From Beta vulgaris subsp. vulgaris (lineage: Eukaryota > Streptophyta > Magnoliopsida > Caryophyllales > Amaranthaceae), in the NCBI RefSeq assembly GCF_026745355.1, contig NC_079205.1:51198916-51262915 (forward strand): 64,000 nucleotides of DNA, given 5' to 3'. Position numbers and translations under genes: made by a program. Positions within the stretch are counted from its first letter, which is position 1, and every line of letters begins with the position of its first letter. The notes under the pieces were generated by a model. The model searched no databases and was not told the origin of the DNA. It worked only from the letters and a program-made list of their open reading frames with translations. Positions 11,449 through 23,595 of the stretch are shown here, one piece after another.

Positions 11449-11630
11449 GAGAGGTAGTAGCTTAGTGGAGTACCAACATTGCCAAGGATTCAAATCATCA
11501 TCCCGATAATATGTTGGGGAATTTACTTTTGGGCTGTTTAGCCTTATTAGACCCAACTTTTGAATTGGTGTGCCCCGCAGGCTAATAGCATAACAAGTAT
11601 TCAGATCAATTATCTTTCCTCATAAAAATA
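11449..11630 (+). repeat. Possible tRNA-derived SINE fragment
   Basis: TAGCTTAGTGGAG (A-box-like) is followed about 25 bp later by GGATTCAAATC (B-box-like). There is no clear tail or target duplication. Weak call. Confidence 0.3.
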
Positions 11631-12365
11631 ACGCAAAGTCTTATAAAAGACCGTCTCACGTTAAAACTAACACGAGAAGAGTCTTTTTTTCCTCCAATTC
11701 TTAGCCTCAGCCTTCATTTTATGGTTTTATGGTTGATAATTGTGATTCTAGCTATTAGTTACTATTTTCTGATAAATAGTTATGATATTTGGGTATTTAG
11801 TTATTATTGTTTTTTTACACAGAAAACGCACAAAACTCAGATTATCTCCTGCAATTTCACTACCTTGAATCTCTCCAATGGCGAAAATGTTGAAGAAATT
11901 TCAATACTTCTCAAACACAACAAATGGGAAATTTTAATAGGTTCTTCAAACATCACTAAATAGCTAAACCCATATATTATTCAATATGTTTTTCATCATA
12001 ATCAATTTTTTGATCCAACTAAACTTCTAGGTTTCTTCAACTGGTCACATTCTCAATTCGGTATTCATCAATATTTGTTTTCTTTCTCAATTTTGGTTGT
12101 TCTTCTTTGATATAATGATTAATGTTTGTAAGAAAAAGGATTTCTTGATTGAAATTGCTAATGTGTTTTTGTGTGTTAAAGATGGTGTTTTTTGCCCTAG
12201 TTTGGTTTGTTGCAATTCTTTGTTGTCTGACTTATTGAAGAAGAGCATGATGGGTTTGTTTTGGAGGGTTTATGATAAAATTAGTGTATTAGTTTTTTTG
12301 AGAAAGACATACTTATTTATGCGTGATATTGAAGTTATGGCCAATAAAATGCATTATAATTTGAT

Positions 12366-12525
12366 TTTTATGATACACCTAATATACTTCAGCGCTTAAC
12401 TAATATAACTTCAGCGCTTAACTAATATACTTTAGCATTTAATTAATATACTCCAGCGACTAACTAATATACCCTAACGACTAACTAATATACTTCAACG
12501 CTTAACTAATTCATCCAGAATCAAT
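12366..12525 (+). repeat. Minisatellite, about 22-bp unit
   Basis: About six imperfect copies of a unit like CTTCAGCGCTTAACTAATATA in tandem. The sequence beyond (to about 12580) contains decayed partial copies. Confidence 0.8.
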
Positions 12526-12605
12526 TTAAGGCTAGCATAACTAATAGGTGCAAGTGCTTAACTAATTCTACTGCTGATTTGATGCATGCGCGTAATGTCA
12601 GCATG

Positions 12606-12640
12606 ACATCAGCGGTCTCACGTTAACACTAACATGAGAC
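12606..12640. repeat. Palindrome with GGTCTCA/TGAGACC arms
   Basis: GGTCTCACGTTA and TAACATGAGACC form an inverted repeat. A related sequence (GTCTCACGTTAAAACTAACACG) lies at about 11652. The pair may mark the ends of an old element spanning 11637-12650, but I could not find a target duplication. Confidence 0.4.
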
Positions 12641-12900
12641 CGTCACTCCAAAAACAGACTCTAAAAATAATAATAATTCCGAAGCTTATTTATTTCACAA
12701 AAATTATAACAAAGAAGTAATTTCCTAAGATAATTAAAAACTCTTGGGCGGAAAAAGTACTTAATCAGAATAACACGTAAAAAAACCCTAGTCTCATCTC
12801 TCTCCTTTTTCTCTCTAAAACCCTAACTTTTCCTATTTCTTCTTCATCAATTAGTCTTGGGTAAATATATTTCTAAATATATCTAGAGGGTACTTTAAGA

Positions 12901-13092
12901 ATGGCATTGATTCAAGAATTTGGGCGAGATGGACGGACTCGTAGCCGTAGCGAGCAAGACAATCCCTTATCCCGTGATGAGAAAAGAAAAGGAAAAAAGA
13001 GAAAAGAAAAAGATAGTTACGTCACATTAGTGAATGAGAATATCTTAAATAAAGATGCTGAAGCAAACGGCACAGAGATTATAAATTTGTAA
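12901..13092 (+). CDS. Small open frame of unknown function (63 aa)
   Basis: An ATG in a reasonable context (AAGAATGGC) opens a 63-codon frame. It is preceded by a CT-rich stretch with AAACCCTAA (about 12785-12880) that looks like a plant 5' untranslated leader. The product is highly charged with a basic run around residues 27-38 (KRKGKKRKEK), which could be a nuclear-localisation-like stretch. I recognise no domain. It could be the first exon of a decayed gene or a chance frame. No introns or downstream exons could be assigned. Confidence 0.25.
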   Translation: MALIQEFGRDGRTRSRSEQDNPLSRDEKRKGKKRKEKDSYVTLVNENILNKDAEANGTEIINL

Positions 13093-14132
13093 TGTACTGC
13101 CGCAGGAGTAATTTACTCTTTTGGGCCTCGATTGTCGTGTACCACCAGCTAGCAAACTAGTAATCTCATTCTACATTATCTATATTCTATAGTTTACTTA
13201 TATACTTAAATCTATAAATATACTACCATCTCAAGTACAATATTCTATACGCCATATCCCATATGCGGTGCCTACCTGGTTGGAGAGTAAAACTCAAATA
13301 ATGTTCAAAAATTATCCACTTGGATAATAGTTGCATTCTTTGATGCCAAAATAATAATAAATATTCATATGTTTTGAAATCATACATAACTTAAGAATCA
13401 CATTTACGGTCCGTTTGGTAAGAATCTCATTTGGATCCTCAAAAAAAAAAGAATCTCATTTGGAGCTTATCTATTATTACTCCCTCCGTTCATAGTGCTT
13501 GTATTCCATTTTGGGTATCCCAAAATATTGTTCTTGTTTCTATTTTTTAATTCCACAATTTTCCTTGATTTGCCTAAAAAACATGTAACCATCGTTTATT
13601 TGCTCCATGAAAATAGTTTTTTTCTTTGTTTATTGAACTTAAGGGTTGAATTAGTTATATATTTAATGCTCTTTTACCCATTATTCACCATTCTCTCTCC
13701 TAAAATTAGCTTTTTTTTCCCACAACATTGATTGTTTGTCATTCATGTTTTACTTACCTTAATTATCGTAAAAATGAGATATATCAAATTAAGAGAATGT
13801 GAATTATATAGGTGATCTTAGATTAATGGGATATATCCAATTAAGAAAAACATTTAGTAAATTATACGACATGAATTACTTTCTCCATTATCTAAGAATG
13901 TGAATTCTTCCCCTTCCCTTGTGACTTTTGCATTATACACATCAATTATTTATTTATTTCTCTACTAAGTGTCCCAAATTGACGAGAGAAGGCAACAATT
14001 GTTCGCTAGAGAAGTCTCTCACGATTTAGTATGGTTCCGGCGTTTCATATCTCAAATTCATGATCTTTCATCCCACAATCTTTTTATGAATTCCCATAAA
14101 AATCTCAACTCCCAATACAAAATTAAACAATC
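13093..14132. other. Intergenic, one Stowaway-like end
   Basis: TACTCCCTCCGTTCATAG at 13479 is a typical Stowaway terminus, but no inverted partner is found. The rest is AT-rich without genes. Confidence 0.4.
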
Positions 14133-14140
14133 ACTAAATA

Positions 14141-14630
14141 ATTAAAGGGAAATTCTCACTGGTACCATCTAACTATCGACTTTTCTCAATGGTAGGCATT
14201 ATTCTTTTACCTTCCCAATGGTAACACTATGTTTATGACTTCTTAATTAAATTGATTTTTTTATTAAAAATAAGTTAAAATTATTAATGGCTATAAAGTA
14301 GAAATACAATCCTACCCATTGTCTTAACTTTTCCTCCTATAATTCAACATCCCAACGATTCATCAAATTAACAGAGGAAGGTTCAATTTTGATGAGGATG
14401 AATTTTTGGTGTTGGGTAGTGCGTATGGCAGCCATGTATTAGATTAGGGTAAATATTCTCTTTTTTTAATATTTATTAGTTACAGTTAAAGTTTAGCCTA
14501 ATTTCTGTTAACAATAAAGCACTTTAAATAAAAAGTCATAAATATAGTGGTATTATTGGGAAGATAATAAAAAAATGTCTACCATTGAGAAAAGTCGATA
14601 GTTGGATGGTACTAGTGAGAATTTCCCATA
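14141..14630. mobile_element. TIR element, Mutator-like MITE (490 bp)
   Basis: Terminal inverted repeats of about 100 bp: GGGAAATTCTCACTGGTACC at the left against GGTACTAGTGAGAATTTCCC at the right, with CGACTTTTCTCAATGGTA also mirrored. ACTAAATA flanks both sides (14133-14140 and 14631-14638), an 8-bp, possibly 9-bp, target duplication. The long TIR and the duplication length suggest a Mutator-like origin. It has no coding capacity. Confidence 0.75.
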
Positions 14631-14638
14631 ACTAAATA

Positions 14639-15595
14639 TATCCGAGAATCAAGATATGACCATTTGTATTTTATTCCTAAATTGGGATAACTTCAATTAA
14701 AAAGCCTTGGGCCTAATAATGTGTCCAAAACGATCCAAATAAGCTTCTAATTGGGTTCAAAAGTCATGGCTAATTAACCTCTGGACTCTAATTAACCTCT
14801 CTTCAGGCATTAATTTGGGGTCTCAAAGAACCCAAACAAAAGGACAACTCGAGTTTGCACTTTGCAATTACAGCCATCGCTTTTGTGGGAAGACTACAAA
14901 GTTGCATGTCTCGGTCCAAAGGCTCCACATTCACAAGCAACACCACCAACACACATATTTTGTCTTTTGAAACCAACCACAATTGTAAGATCTTTTTAGC
15001 ATTTTCATCATTTCATATGAGGCATACGCTTATCATTTTTGTATGCTTCAAGTTCGAATATTTTCTTTTGAGCATAATATGTGAAGCAGACGCTTATGAG
15101 AAATTTTGTGTTGAAATGTGACTTGAATTATCTATCGTCAGATTTATCCAAGTACATAAACTGTTTCTCTTTCAGTCTTGATTTTAGGCCCAAATTTGTT
15201 TTAGATAATTAATTAGAAGAGTATTATATAAAGGGTATTGATACATGAGTTAGTCTTGTAAGAGACCGCCTACTTTTAAATTAAAATTAGGCAATAGTAA
15301 GTCCAATATTAAAAAGAGAATTAGCCCAATAGTAAATAGGTTAATTTCTTTCGGTGACTAGTTTAATCTATTTATTGACTAAGTTTAATTTTATATTAAA
15401 ATTAGACCGTCTCTTAGGGTTGTATATAAGCATTAAATATATTTCCTAAAATGGTATTAAGTTGTGAATATATGTCACAATCACGCGTCAATTGATGTAA
15501 TTAATGTTTGAATATTACTTAAAATTTCCTCTTTTAGGTTCTTAAGTGCAGCCCTTAGGGTTGTATTTATCATTTTCCTTATATAAATTATCTTC
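14639..15595. other. Intergenic stretch
   Basis: No convincing gene. The open frame at 14855-15121 has no recognisable motif. AGACCGTCTCTTA-like words at 15258 and 15402 in inverted orientation may be the ends of a small decayed element. Confidence 0.4.
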
Positions 15596-15598
15596 TTA

Positions 15599-17115
15599 GG
15601 GTGCGTTCTATTCAACTTATTGGACCTGAACTTATTGGAACTTATCTGAACTGAACTTATTGAACCTGAACTGAACTTATTGGAACTTATTAAACCTGAT
15701 TGGACCTGATTGGACCTGATTCAACTTATTGGACCTGATTGAACCTGATTGGAACTTATTGGACCTGATTGAACCTGATTGACCTTATTGGACCTTATTG
15801 GAACTTATTGACCCTGATTGAAACTTATTAGACCTTATTGGACCTGATTGAAATTTATTAGACCTTATTGAACCTGATTGAAACTTATTTGACCTTATTA
15901 GACAAAAACATTGACCATGAATAACATAAATATTACCACTAACGTAAATACTACCCCTCAAAATTTTTTATGGAATAATAATTATTATAATTCGTCCTTT
16001 AAAAAATAATGATTATTAATTATCTCTTATGATAATTAATTTAACAAAAAAATTACTATTTATATATTTGCCTATACATAACTTTCATCACTAATATATC
16101 TAATATTGTTGTTTTAATTTTATAAACACTTGTAGAAAATCAAAAAATTAATTTTTAAAATACTAGTAGTTACTAATCTAAGCTGAGCAAAAGGCAGTGA
16201 ACTTTCATTGTAAAGGGCTTGATTATGGGTCTGATTCTCCTTTTCCTAATCAATGAAAATAAGCTGAACATTTATTGCTAACAACAACTCCTTCATTCAT
16301 TTCTTCAGCTTTCTTCTCCTTTCGTTTATTTGAATGTTACTAGAAGAAGGAGAAAAAAATGTTCAAAGTCACAGTAGCTTCAACACCTCTCAGATTTCTT
16401 CTCATTACTTCTCCTTTGTTCTCCTTTCTTCTCAACACAGTAGCTTCAACACCTCTCAAATATTTGTAATTATAATAATTATTATTATTATTGTTAACCT
16501 TAATTATTTGACCATGATTATAATATTATTCAATAGCAATATGAATAATCAAATAATAGACAATAATACAAGTATAATACTATACATTGTGATACTTTAA
16601 TAAAAAATTCTAATAATAACATAATCAGCTAATAGTAATATGAATAATAAAATAATAGACATAATACAAATAAATAATAAAATAATAGACATAATACAAA
16701 TAAATAATAAAATAATAGACACTAATACAAGTATAATACTATATAATCATTGTGGTACTTTAATTAAAATTCTAATAATAACATAATCTGCTAATAGTGA
16801 TATGAAATTATGAATAACAAAATAGTGGACAATAATACAAATGTTTATTAAACATTGACTATTTGGACCTTATTGGACCTTATTAGATCTGATTGGAACT
16901 TATTGGACCTTATTAGACCTGATTGGAACTTATTGCACCTGATTGGAACTTATTGCACCTGATTGGAACTTTATTGGACCTTATTAGACCTTATTGGAAC
17001 TTATTGCACTTATTAGACCTTATTGCAACTTATCTGAACTTATCTGAACTTATCTGAACTTATCTGAACTTATTGGACCTGAAACTTAATTTTTTAAGTT
17101 GAACAGAACGCATCC
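15599..17115. mobile_element. Harbinger-type TIR element with subterminal repeats (1517 bp)
   Basis: Ends GGGTGCGTTCTATTCAACTT and AAGTTGAACAGAACGCATCC form the TIR, flanked by TTA at the left and TAA at the right (a three-base target duplication with one change). About 300 bp inside each end consists of irregular tandem words such as GGACCTGATT, GGAACTTATT and GGACCTTATT. The central 950 bp is AT-rich with a tandemly repeated AATAATAAAATAATAGACA segment (about 16637-16725). There is no transposase. The TIR is shared with the short element at 32817-32979. Confidence 0.8.
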
Positions 17116-17181
17116 TAAATCTCTGCCTCATTATTCTATAATATGTATTATCTCTCCTCAAGATAATAATACTCATATTTA

Positions 17182-17975
17182 GAGTTTTTTTGTCAGAAAC
17201 AACTTTTTATAGTCACTTTTTTGCAAAAAAAACAACCTTTTTTTTTTGCAACTTACAACCTTAAACAAAAAAAAAAAGATTGCAAGATGTAACCTTTTCC
17301 ATTTTTTCCGTAATTAACCGTTAACTTTTTGCCGGTGACTGTGAGTTGGTTTACTTCCATCTATTTTATAATTCATTTCTCTCCCTTTTCTACCCTAAAT
17401 TAAACAAAACAAATCCCTTTTGTACCCTCTCTCTTTCCCTCTATTAATACTCTACTATGCCACCCTATGCGAGATTAGGGCATCATCATTGTCCCTCTGT
17501 AGCTGCCATTGAAGGTATTGCAACCTTTTTGTCCAGTTTAGGAATTATAAAATTTGACAGCCACAAACTTTCTCCCGGGATTATCATGTGTCCAAAGTCC
17601 TTGTAGCCACCTCAAACTGGATTCACATTTCACCATTATTGTTGAAGAGGAAGAGAGGTTTCAGATTTGCTGAGCAAGCATCCTAAATATGTTGAAGGGC
17701 AAGAGAGATTTCAGATTTGGTGAGCAAAAATAATTTGGGTAGCTAAGGGTTTTATAAGAGAAAAGAGAGGGAAATAGAGCTAAAAAATAGAGGGAAATGA
17801 AATGTAAAGAGATGGAGGTAAACCAACTCACAGTCAACGACCGAAAAAAGAAACAGGTTTCGTTTCGCAAAATTTTTTTTGTTTAAGGTTGTAAGTTGCA
17901 AAAAGAATAAATAAATTAAAAGCTTATTTTTCGCAAAAAAGCGACTATAACGGGGTCCTTCTAACAAAAAAACTC
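17182..17975. mobile_element. TIR element, Mutator-like (794 bp)
   Basis: GAGTTTTTTTGTCAGAAA at the left is mirrored by the right end, and the inverted similarity continues for about 190 bp (for example CTGTGAGTTGGTTTACTTCC at about 17339 against its inverse at about 17830). Flanks TCATATTTA and AAATATTTA match at seven of nine positions, as for a decayed 9-bp Mutator-type duplication. No coding capacity recognised. Confidence 0.65.
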
Positions 17976-17984
17976 AAATATTTA

Positions 17985-18689
17985 TCCTCTGCCGCCTATG
18001 GACATAGCTAACACATTATTAGCTAGTGAACCACATTAATTCGTGTGTGATATAGAAAGTCATCAAGTGAAAAGATTATATAATGGCTATAATTCTACTA
18101 TAGCTATTGTAACTAATTTAATCAGGACACTTGATTTTCTTCAAAAGGAATCTACATTATCCATTGATATTGTCAGTTTTAACTATAGGCTATTCGCTTT
18201 GGAAGCAATTCCAAATTTTGACTATCTTAGAGTAGTCTCAACTTTTAGGAGATTGTTCCTAAAACTGTCATTTACTTAATTAAATTGTGGAATAAGTTAA
18301 TTGACACACGTGAAACTCATCCGATAATCATTTTTACGTAATTAAAGTCAATAGAAGAGTCTAATGTGTCATTGACCAATTTAGCGGGTTAATTAAGTTG
18401 GAGGATCATTTTGGGATAAGATCTTGAGATGAACAAAAGTTGGGACCTATCAAGGTTGGTTGAGATTCGTTGTCTCAATTTTTCCTAATTAATTCGATAA
18501 TGTTAAATTATTGTAATATCAAATAAAATTTTAAGAATAATAATATTTTCGTAAAAGAATATTATTATACCTAATTTTATTAGAATTGCATCTTAATAGC
18601 TAAGTTAGTGACTTAGTCCACTAGCAATTTTGTTGATATGATGTTTACCAAATAATTATTTTTTAATTTTTTTATTTTTGCAAAATTCT
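17985..18689. other. Intergenic stretch
   Basis: A 78-codon open frame at 18043-18279 has no recognisable domain. No element ends are seen. Confidence 0.4.
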
Positions 18690-21640
18690 GATTTTTTTTT
18701 TTTAGGAGAATTCGTGTCGAGCGAAACTATTTTAATAAATCAGAACGAGCACCAAGCAAAACACCAACAGGAAAATCATGGTCCCGAAAATGCTCACCCA
18801 CCTCAACAGGCTGAATATATATGGGCTAACAAGTGAGCCATTTTATTACCTAAACATTTGATAAAAGACCATACTACAGTATCAAAACAAGAAACTAAAT
18901 CAAGAATGTCCTCTATAATAAGGAAAAAAGTGCTCAGTCCAAAAGCCTTTTGTTTTAAAACTGAGATAACAGTCAAATTGTCTCATTCCACTATTACCTT
19001 GTACAATCCTTGAGCGCGAGCAAGTTGAGGCCCCAACGAAGGGCCATAGCTTCGGCAGCCGTAGCATCAAAACCGAGAGAGAGAGAAAGACGACCCACAA
19101 CCCACCACCTCACCACCTCACCTTGATCATCACGCATCACCACTCCCAAACCCGTTCCCTATCCATCCTTGCATCCAACATCAGAGTTCACCTTCACCCA
19201 ACCCTTGTCCGGAGGCTGCCATGCCACCTGTTGCACATCCCCACCACCTTTCTTCCCCGTCTCATCTCTACTCTCAAGGCTCCTCATGCACCCGCAAGGC
19301 ATAGCCACAAACCTCTTCAGCACTACTCACCTCGCCCTCCATAATCCACTTATTCCTCGCCCCCAAGTAGCTCACACATGCGTCACAAAACAACCTCACT
19401 CGTCCTCACCCCCTTCTCGTAGAACAACTTCCCATCAATCCCCTATCGAGGCATAACGACTCGCTCCGAAACGAGAAAAAACACTCTCGTCCCAGATAGC
19501 CGCAACCAGCTTGCACCCCAATAACGCATGCATTTCGTCCTCCACCTGACTTCCGCACACCCCATACTCAGCCACTATACTAGGCACACGACGATTAAGA
19601 TTTTTTCGCGTGGGGAGAGCTTGGTGACACACCCTCTAAGCAAAAACTTTTACTCGAGGGAGCATGGGAGCACTCCACACTTTATTCCACAATGAACTTG
19701 TATAGGAGCATGAGGCATCATTATTGCGAGCAACATCAAAGAAGATGATTTTGTAGGCTGATTTCACCGTATACTCACCAAACTTGTCCAAAGACCAAGA
19801 AAGCTTATCTGGCAGGAACCTAGAGCTAAGGGGGATTCGAAGGATCCGCTCTTGTTTGAAGGATAGAAACATCTCCGAAAGTAGGGCCCTGTCCCATGCT
19901 CTAAAGATAGGGTGAATAAGAGAGCAAACATCTAAATTCTTCGCAAATTCCCCTCTAGGAGATATCACCTTATGAGAGTGCGATTCCGAGATCGATGGGT
20001 CCTTCCAAATTCTCACCGATTCCCCGTTACCAATTCTCCAACATAGCCCTCTTTTCACCACCCATCTTGCTTCCCAAATGCCTCTCCAAGTATAACTAGG
20101 ATTATTTCCAAGATCCGCATTCATAACAAAAGTGTTTGGGAAGTATCCAGCTTTTAGTAGAGCATGCACTTAAGAGTCGGGATTGGACATGTTTGCTTTC
20201 CTAAAAGGGCCTAATTGAATATCTTAAAGTTCCAGAAATCAAGACCTCCTTCATCCTTTGGACGACATAACTTCTTCCATGCTAACCAATGAATCTTCCT
20301 CTCACCCTTCTTTTGGCCTCAACAAAATTGAGCAACAAGGGATTTTACTTCATCACAAAAGAGGATGGAAACTTGAACATACTCATCGCATAGGTAGGGA
20401 TAGATTGGACAATTGCCTTTATCAGGACCTCCCTACTCGCCTTAGAAAGTATCATCCCCTTCCACCCTTGTAATTTCTTCCACAATATTTCCTTCACCCT
20501 CGCGTAGTCACCTTCTTAAACCTCCCAACAACAGATGGAAGCCCAAGATATTTGTCATGAATATCACCTTTCGGACCCCAAACTTGCTGGCCATCTCCAC
20601 ACGCCAGTTCTCGCTCACCCCACTACTAAAGGTCACATTTGTCTTCTCTAAGTTCACCTTTGGCCCTGATGCTTTTTCATATTTTATCACGCACTTCTTT
20701 TATAATATCTGCATCAGAATTAGAAGCTTTAGAAAAAAAATAAGACAATCATCAGCAAAGAGCAAATGGGAGACAATAACCCCCCAGGGTAATAGTCACA
20801 CCTCATAACCTATGAGACTCTTCAGCCTTCCTGATAAAAAAAATGTGAGAAGACCTCCGCACACAGAACGAAAAGGTAGGGAGATAAGGGATCTCCGTGC
20901 CTAATCCCTTGCCCAAGGGTAAAAAACTCAGTAGGCTTCCCATTAACTAACACCGCAAAAGAGACGGAATGGACACACTTCATCACATAGGTACACCAGT
21001 TTTCATCAAAACCAAACTTTCTCAAAGTAGCCTCTAGAAAATCCCATTCAACGAACTCTATCATAAGCTTTAGAAATGTCAAGCTTCAAAGCCATATATC
21101 CACCCACTTGCTTATAATTCTTCATAAAATGAAATAATTCAAAGGCCACAAGAACGTTATCCGTAATCAATCTACCCGGTACAAATGCACTCTGATTTAC
21201 TGAGATTATTTGTGACAAGAAGACTTTCAATCTATTGGTCAAGACTTTTGAAGCCAACTTATAAACCACATTACACAAAGAGATCGGCCTAAAATCCCGC
21301 ATCTGACCCGGTTTTCTCTTTTTAGAAATAAGCGCAATGAAAGTTTTATTCAAATCTGGGGGGATAGGGTCGCCATTCAAAATGTTCAACACAGAAGTAG
21401 TAACAGCAAAGCCAACAATATGCCGATAAGACTGAAAAAATAAGGGGCACATACCATCTGGGCCAGGGGGTTTAATAGGGTGTCTCTGACTAAGCGTTAT
21501 TTTCACCTCCTCCTCCATATACGGTTTTCTAAGCCGCGTTCTTATCTTCCGTAACCCGTGGCTCGAACTCAGCAAGTGACTGGGAGATTAAGGTTGGGTG
21601 AGCAGTAGTAAACATGGACCTAAAATAACTCACTGCCACC
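18690..21640 (-). mobile_element. LINE (L1 type), 5'-truncated
   Basis: Non-LTR retrotransposon on the minus strand. A T12 run at 18691-18702 is the poly-A tail seen from the plus strand. Upstream on the minus strand come RNase H, a zinc-finger RVT domain and reverse transcriptase. The endonuclease and first ORF are missing, so the copy is 5'-truncated near 21640. CAAAATTCTGATTTTTT at the left and CAAAATTTTTGATTTTTT at the right are a possible target duplication. Confidence 0.85.
18740..21600 (-). pseudogene. LINE reverse transcriptase/RNase H pseudogene
   Basis: Order on the minus strand: RT fingers (KPPGPDGMCPLFFQSY, FRPISLCNVVYKLASKVL, LDISKAYDRV at 21048-21575), RT palm (GQGIRHGDPLSPYLF at 20822-21082; catalytic FADD at about 20741-20762), linker, zf-RVT region (LCWRIGNGESVRIWKDP and DKLSWSLDKFGEYTVKSAYK at 19636-20169; further Cys/His at 19435-19632), then RNase H remnant (18900-19100). 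The family primes reverse transcription at a nicked target. At least five frame changes make this copy inactive. Confidence 0.85.
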
Positions 21641-21819
21641 AAAATTTTTGATTTTTTTAACATATTCTGTATTACTAATCAAAGTTAAAAGGGTTTAGTT
21701 CAGGAGTAATTATAATGACTTCAAAATAATTATATCCATTGAAAATTTCCTCAATCTACTATCACTCCGTCAATCCGTCTAACAAGTAACTTTATATTTT
21801 AAAGGGGTCACTCCGTCAA
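21641..21819. other. Short intergenic stretch
   Basis: Contains CACTCCGTCAATC twice (about 21763 and 21809), perhaps Stowaway debris. Nothing else. Confidence 0.3.
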
Positions 21820-21991
21820 TCTATATATAAGAGACTCTATTTAAAGCGAAAAATTTCCTCCGTCTCATTATAATCTATTGTATACCAGTCTCATTCAAGA
21901 ATTTGTATAAATAAAATATTCAATTAATACTTTTTAGTAGACCTAATAAATTAAAAACTTCCCGTGCATTAGTCACGGGTCCAAAACCTAG
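21820..21991 (+). mobile_element. Short non-autonomous Helitron (172 bp)
   Basis: Starts TCTATATATAAGAGACTC after a host A. Near the end it has the hairpin CCCGTG-CATTAGT-CACGGG, then TCCAAAACCTAG. The next host base is A rather than T, so the 3' boundary is slightly atypical. The interior includes a CCTCCGTCTCATT Stowaway-like word. Confidence 0.55.
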
Positions 21992-22019
21992 ACAAATGTC
22001 AAAGGCTTTGCTGAATTTC

Positions 22020-23595
22020 ATTAAAGATGCAACATAAATGCAACATATTATGAAGACATATGTGTTGTGCGTGGACGGTGTACTTCATCCCACTTTCAAG
22101 GAAGAATGTTATTCTAGAGGTCTTTTAGATGATGACAACGAATATGTTGATGCGATTAGAGAAACGAGTTTTAGAGAATCCCGAATATATCTTCGCAATC
22201 TTTTTACCATGCTACTCTTATCTTTCAGTCTTTCAAAACCTGAGACAACATGACAAAAGACTTGGTATATTCATACTGATGATATACTTCACAAATAACA
22301 CGACCTTCTGCACGACATAGGTATATTTACTATTTTTTAATGTTATTTCTTAATCATAATGTGATGTTCTTTCGATTCATTTTAGGTTTTAAACTTTGAA
22401 CAAACAGTTACGTTTTACAACCTTCCAACTAAGCGCTGAACAATTGCCAAACTATGCATTAGCTGAAATCAAGACAAAGCTACAAAGGTATCAAGCATTC
22501 CTTATGAAGACGAGATTGATTATCTAGGATGAAAAATAGCGCCTCATGAGAGGATCCTCTACTTTATACTAGAATACATTATTTTTTTTTTTTGAATGGA
22601 TATTGAATATTGGAGATGGAAAAGAGGGAGAACCAAATGATCGGGAGGTTGTTGTAGAAATTCCAGATGAAACATTGGAAGACAGTGGTGATGACCCTAT
22701 TGCTGCTATTGTTGATAACAAATATCTTGACCTTGAGGATCATGTATGAGAAGATACTTATTTTCAAGACAGAGTTATTTTTGCTCCAACTAATGATATT
22801 GCTGAGATGATTAATGACCATGTGCTGCCGCATATTGCCAGGTAAAGAAAGAACATAATTGAGTTCAAATACACTTTCAAATGAGAAAGAAAATTTTGAA
22901 ATCCATGATATCTACTACTTCTTCCGTAACAAAATAAATGTTACACTTTCTAAATATGATTGTAAACATATAGATGTTACACTCCCTTTTTAGGCAACAA
23001 TCTATCTCTATCTCTCTCCTATCACACGAGTCTCTTTTTTTCTTTCTATCTCTATCATCTTCACAAAATTGCCTAGAAAAATGTGTTATCAAAAGTGTAA
23101 CATCTATTTTATTACGGTGGAAGTATACTAAATTATTAAACACTATTAGACATTTAGATGCTTTGGATTACCAAACCATAATATAAGATTAAAGGTAGGT
23201 GCATCGATTATGCTTCTAAGGAATATTAAGCACCTTGGCAATCACATCTTTGAAGTTGTGGTCTTATACAGGAGTAATGTTGGAGATAAAGTGTTTATTC
23301 CACGAATGACACTTACGACAAAGGATTCAATAAGGTTTCCTAAAAAATTTAAAGAAGGTGGTTCTCTTTGTTGTGTGCTTTACAATGATGAGAAATAAAA
23401 GCCAAAGGCAATCTCTCTCATACAGGCTTATATCTGCCCCAACCAGTTTTTAACCATGGACAGTTTCATGTGGCAATATCAAGAGTTACAAGTAAAAAGG
23501 GCTTGATAATATTGATTTGTGATAAAGACAGAGCAAGTTCAAATAACACAACTAATGTAGTGTACAAGAAAGTGTTTCAGAATGTTTAACCATTT
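22020..23595 (+). pseudogene. Helitron helicase (PIF1-like) pseudogene, C-terminal part
   Basis: Four blocks match the conserved order of plant Helitron helicases. First, FKEECYSRGLLDDDNEYVDA (22038-22253). Second, LSAEQLPNYALAEI around 22420-22480. Third, PIAAIVDNKYLDL and VIFAPTNDIAEMINDHVLP around 22690-22840. Fourth, the C-terminus GASIMLLRNI, DKVFIPRMTL, QSLSHTGLYLPQPVFNHG and FHVAISRVTSKKGL around 23190-23540. The active protein unwinds DNA during rolling-circle transposition. Stops, frameshifts and the Stowaway MITE at 22918-23123 break the frame. The Rep and N-terminal helicase regions are absent. No 3' Helitron end could be assigned downstream. Confidence 0.85.
22918..23123. mobile_element. 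Stowaway MITE (206 bp)
   Basis: TA on both sides. CTTCTTCCGTAACAAAATA at the left is mirrored by TATTTTATTACGGTGGAAG at the right, extended by ATGTTACAC. It is inserted in the Helitron helicase pseudogene. Confidence 0.85.

Noticed and set aside
13478..13990. Full Stowaway MITE starting at TACTCCCTCCG
   Set aside because: No inverted partner end was found, so only one terminus can be supported.
18043..18279. 78-codon plus-strand frame
   Set aside because: No start context, motif or neighbouring exon supports a gene.
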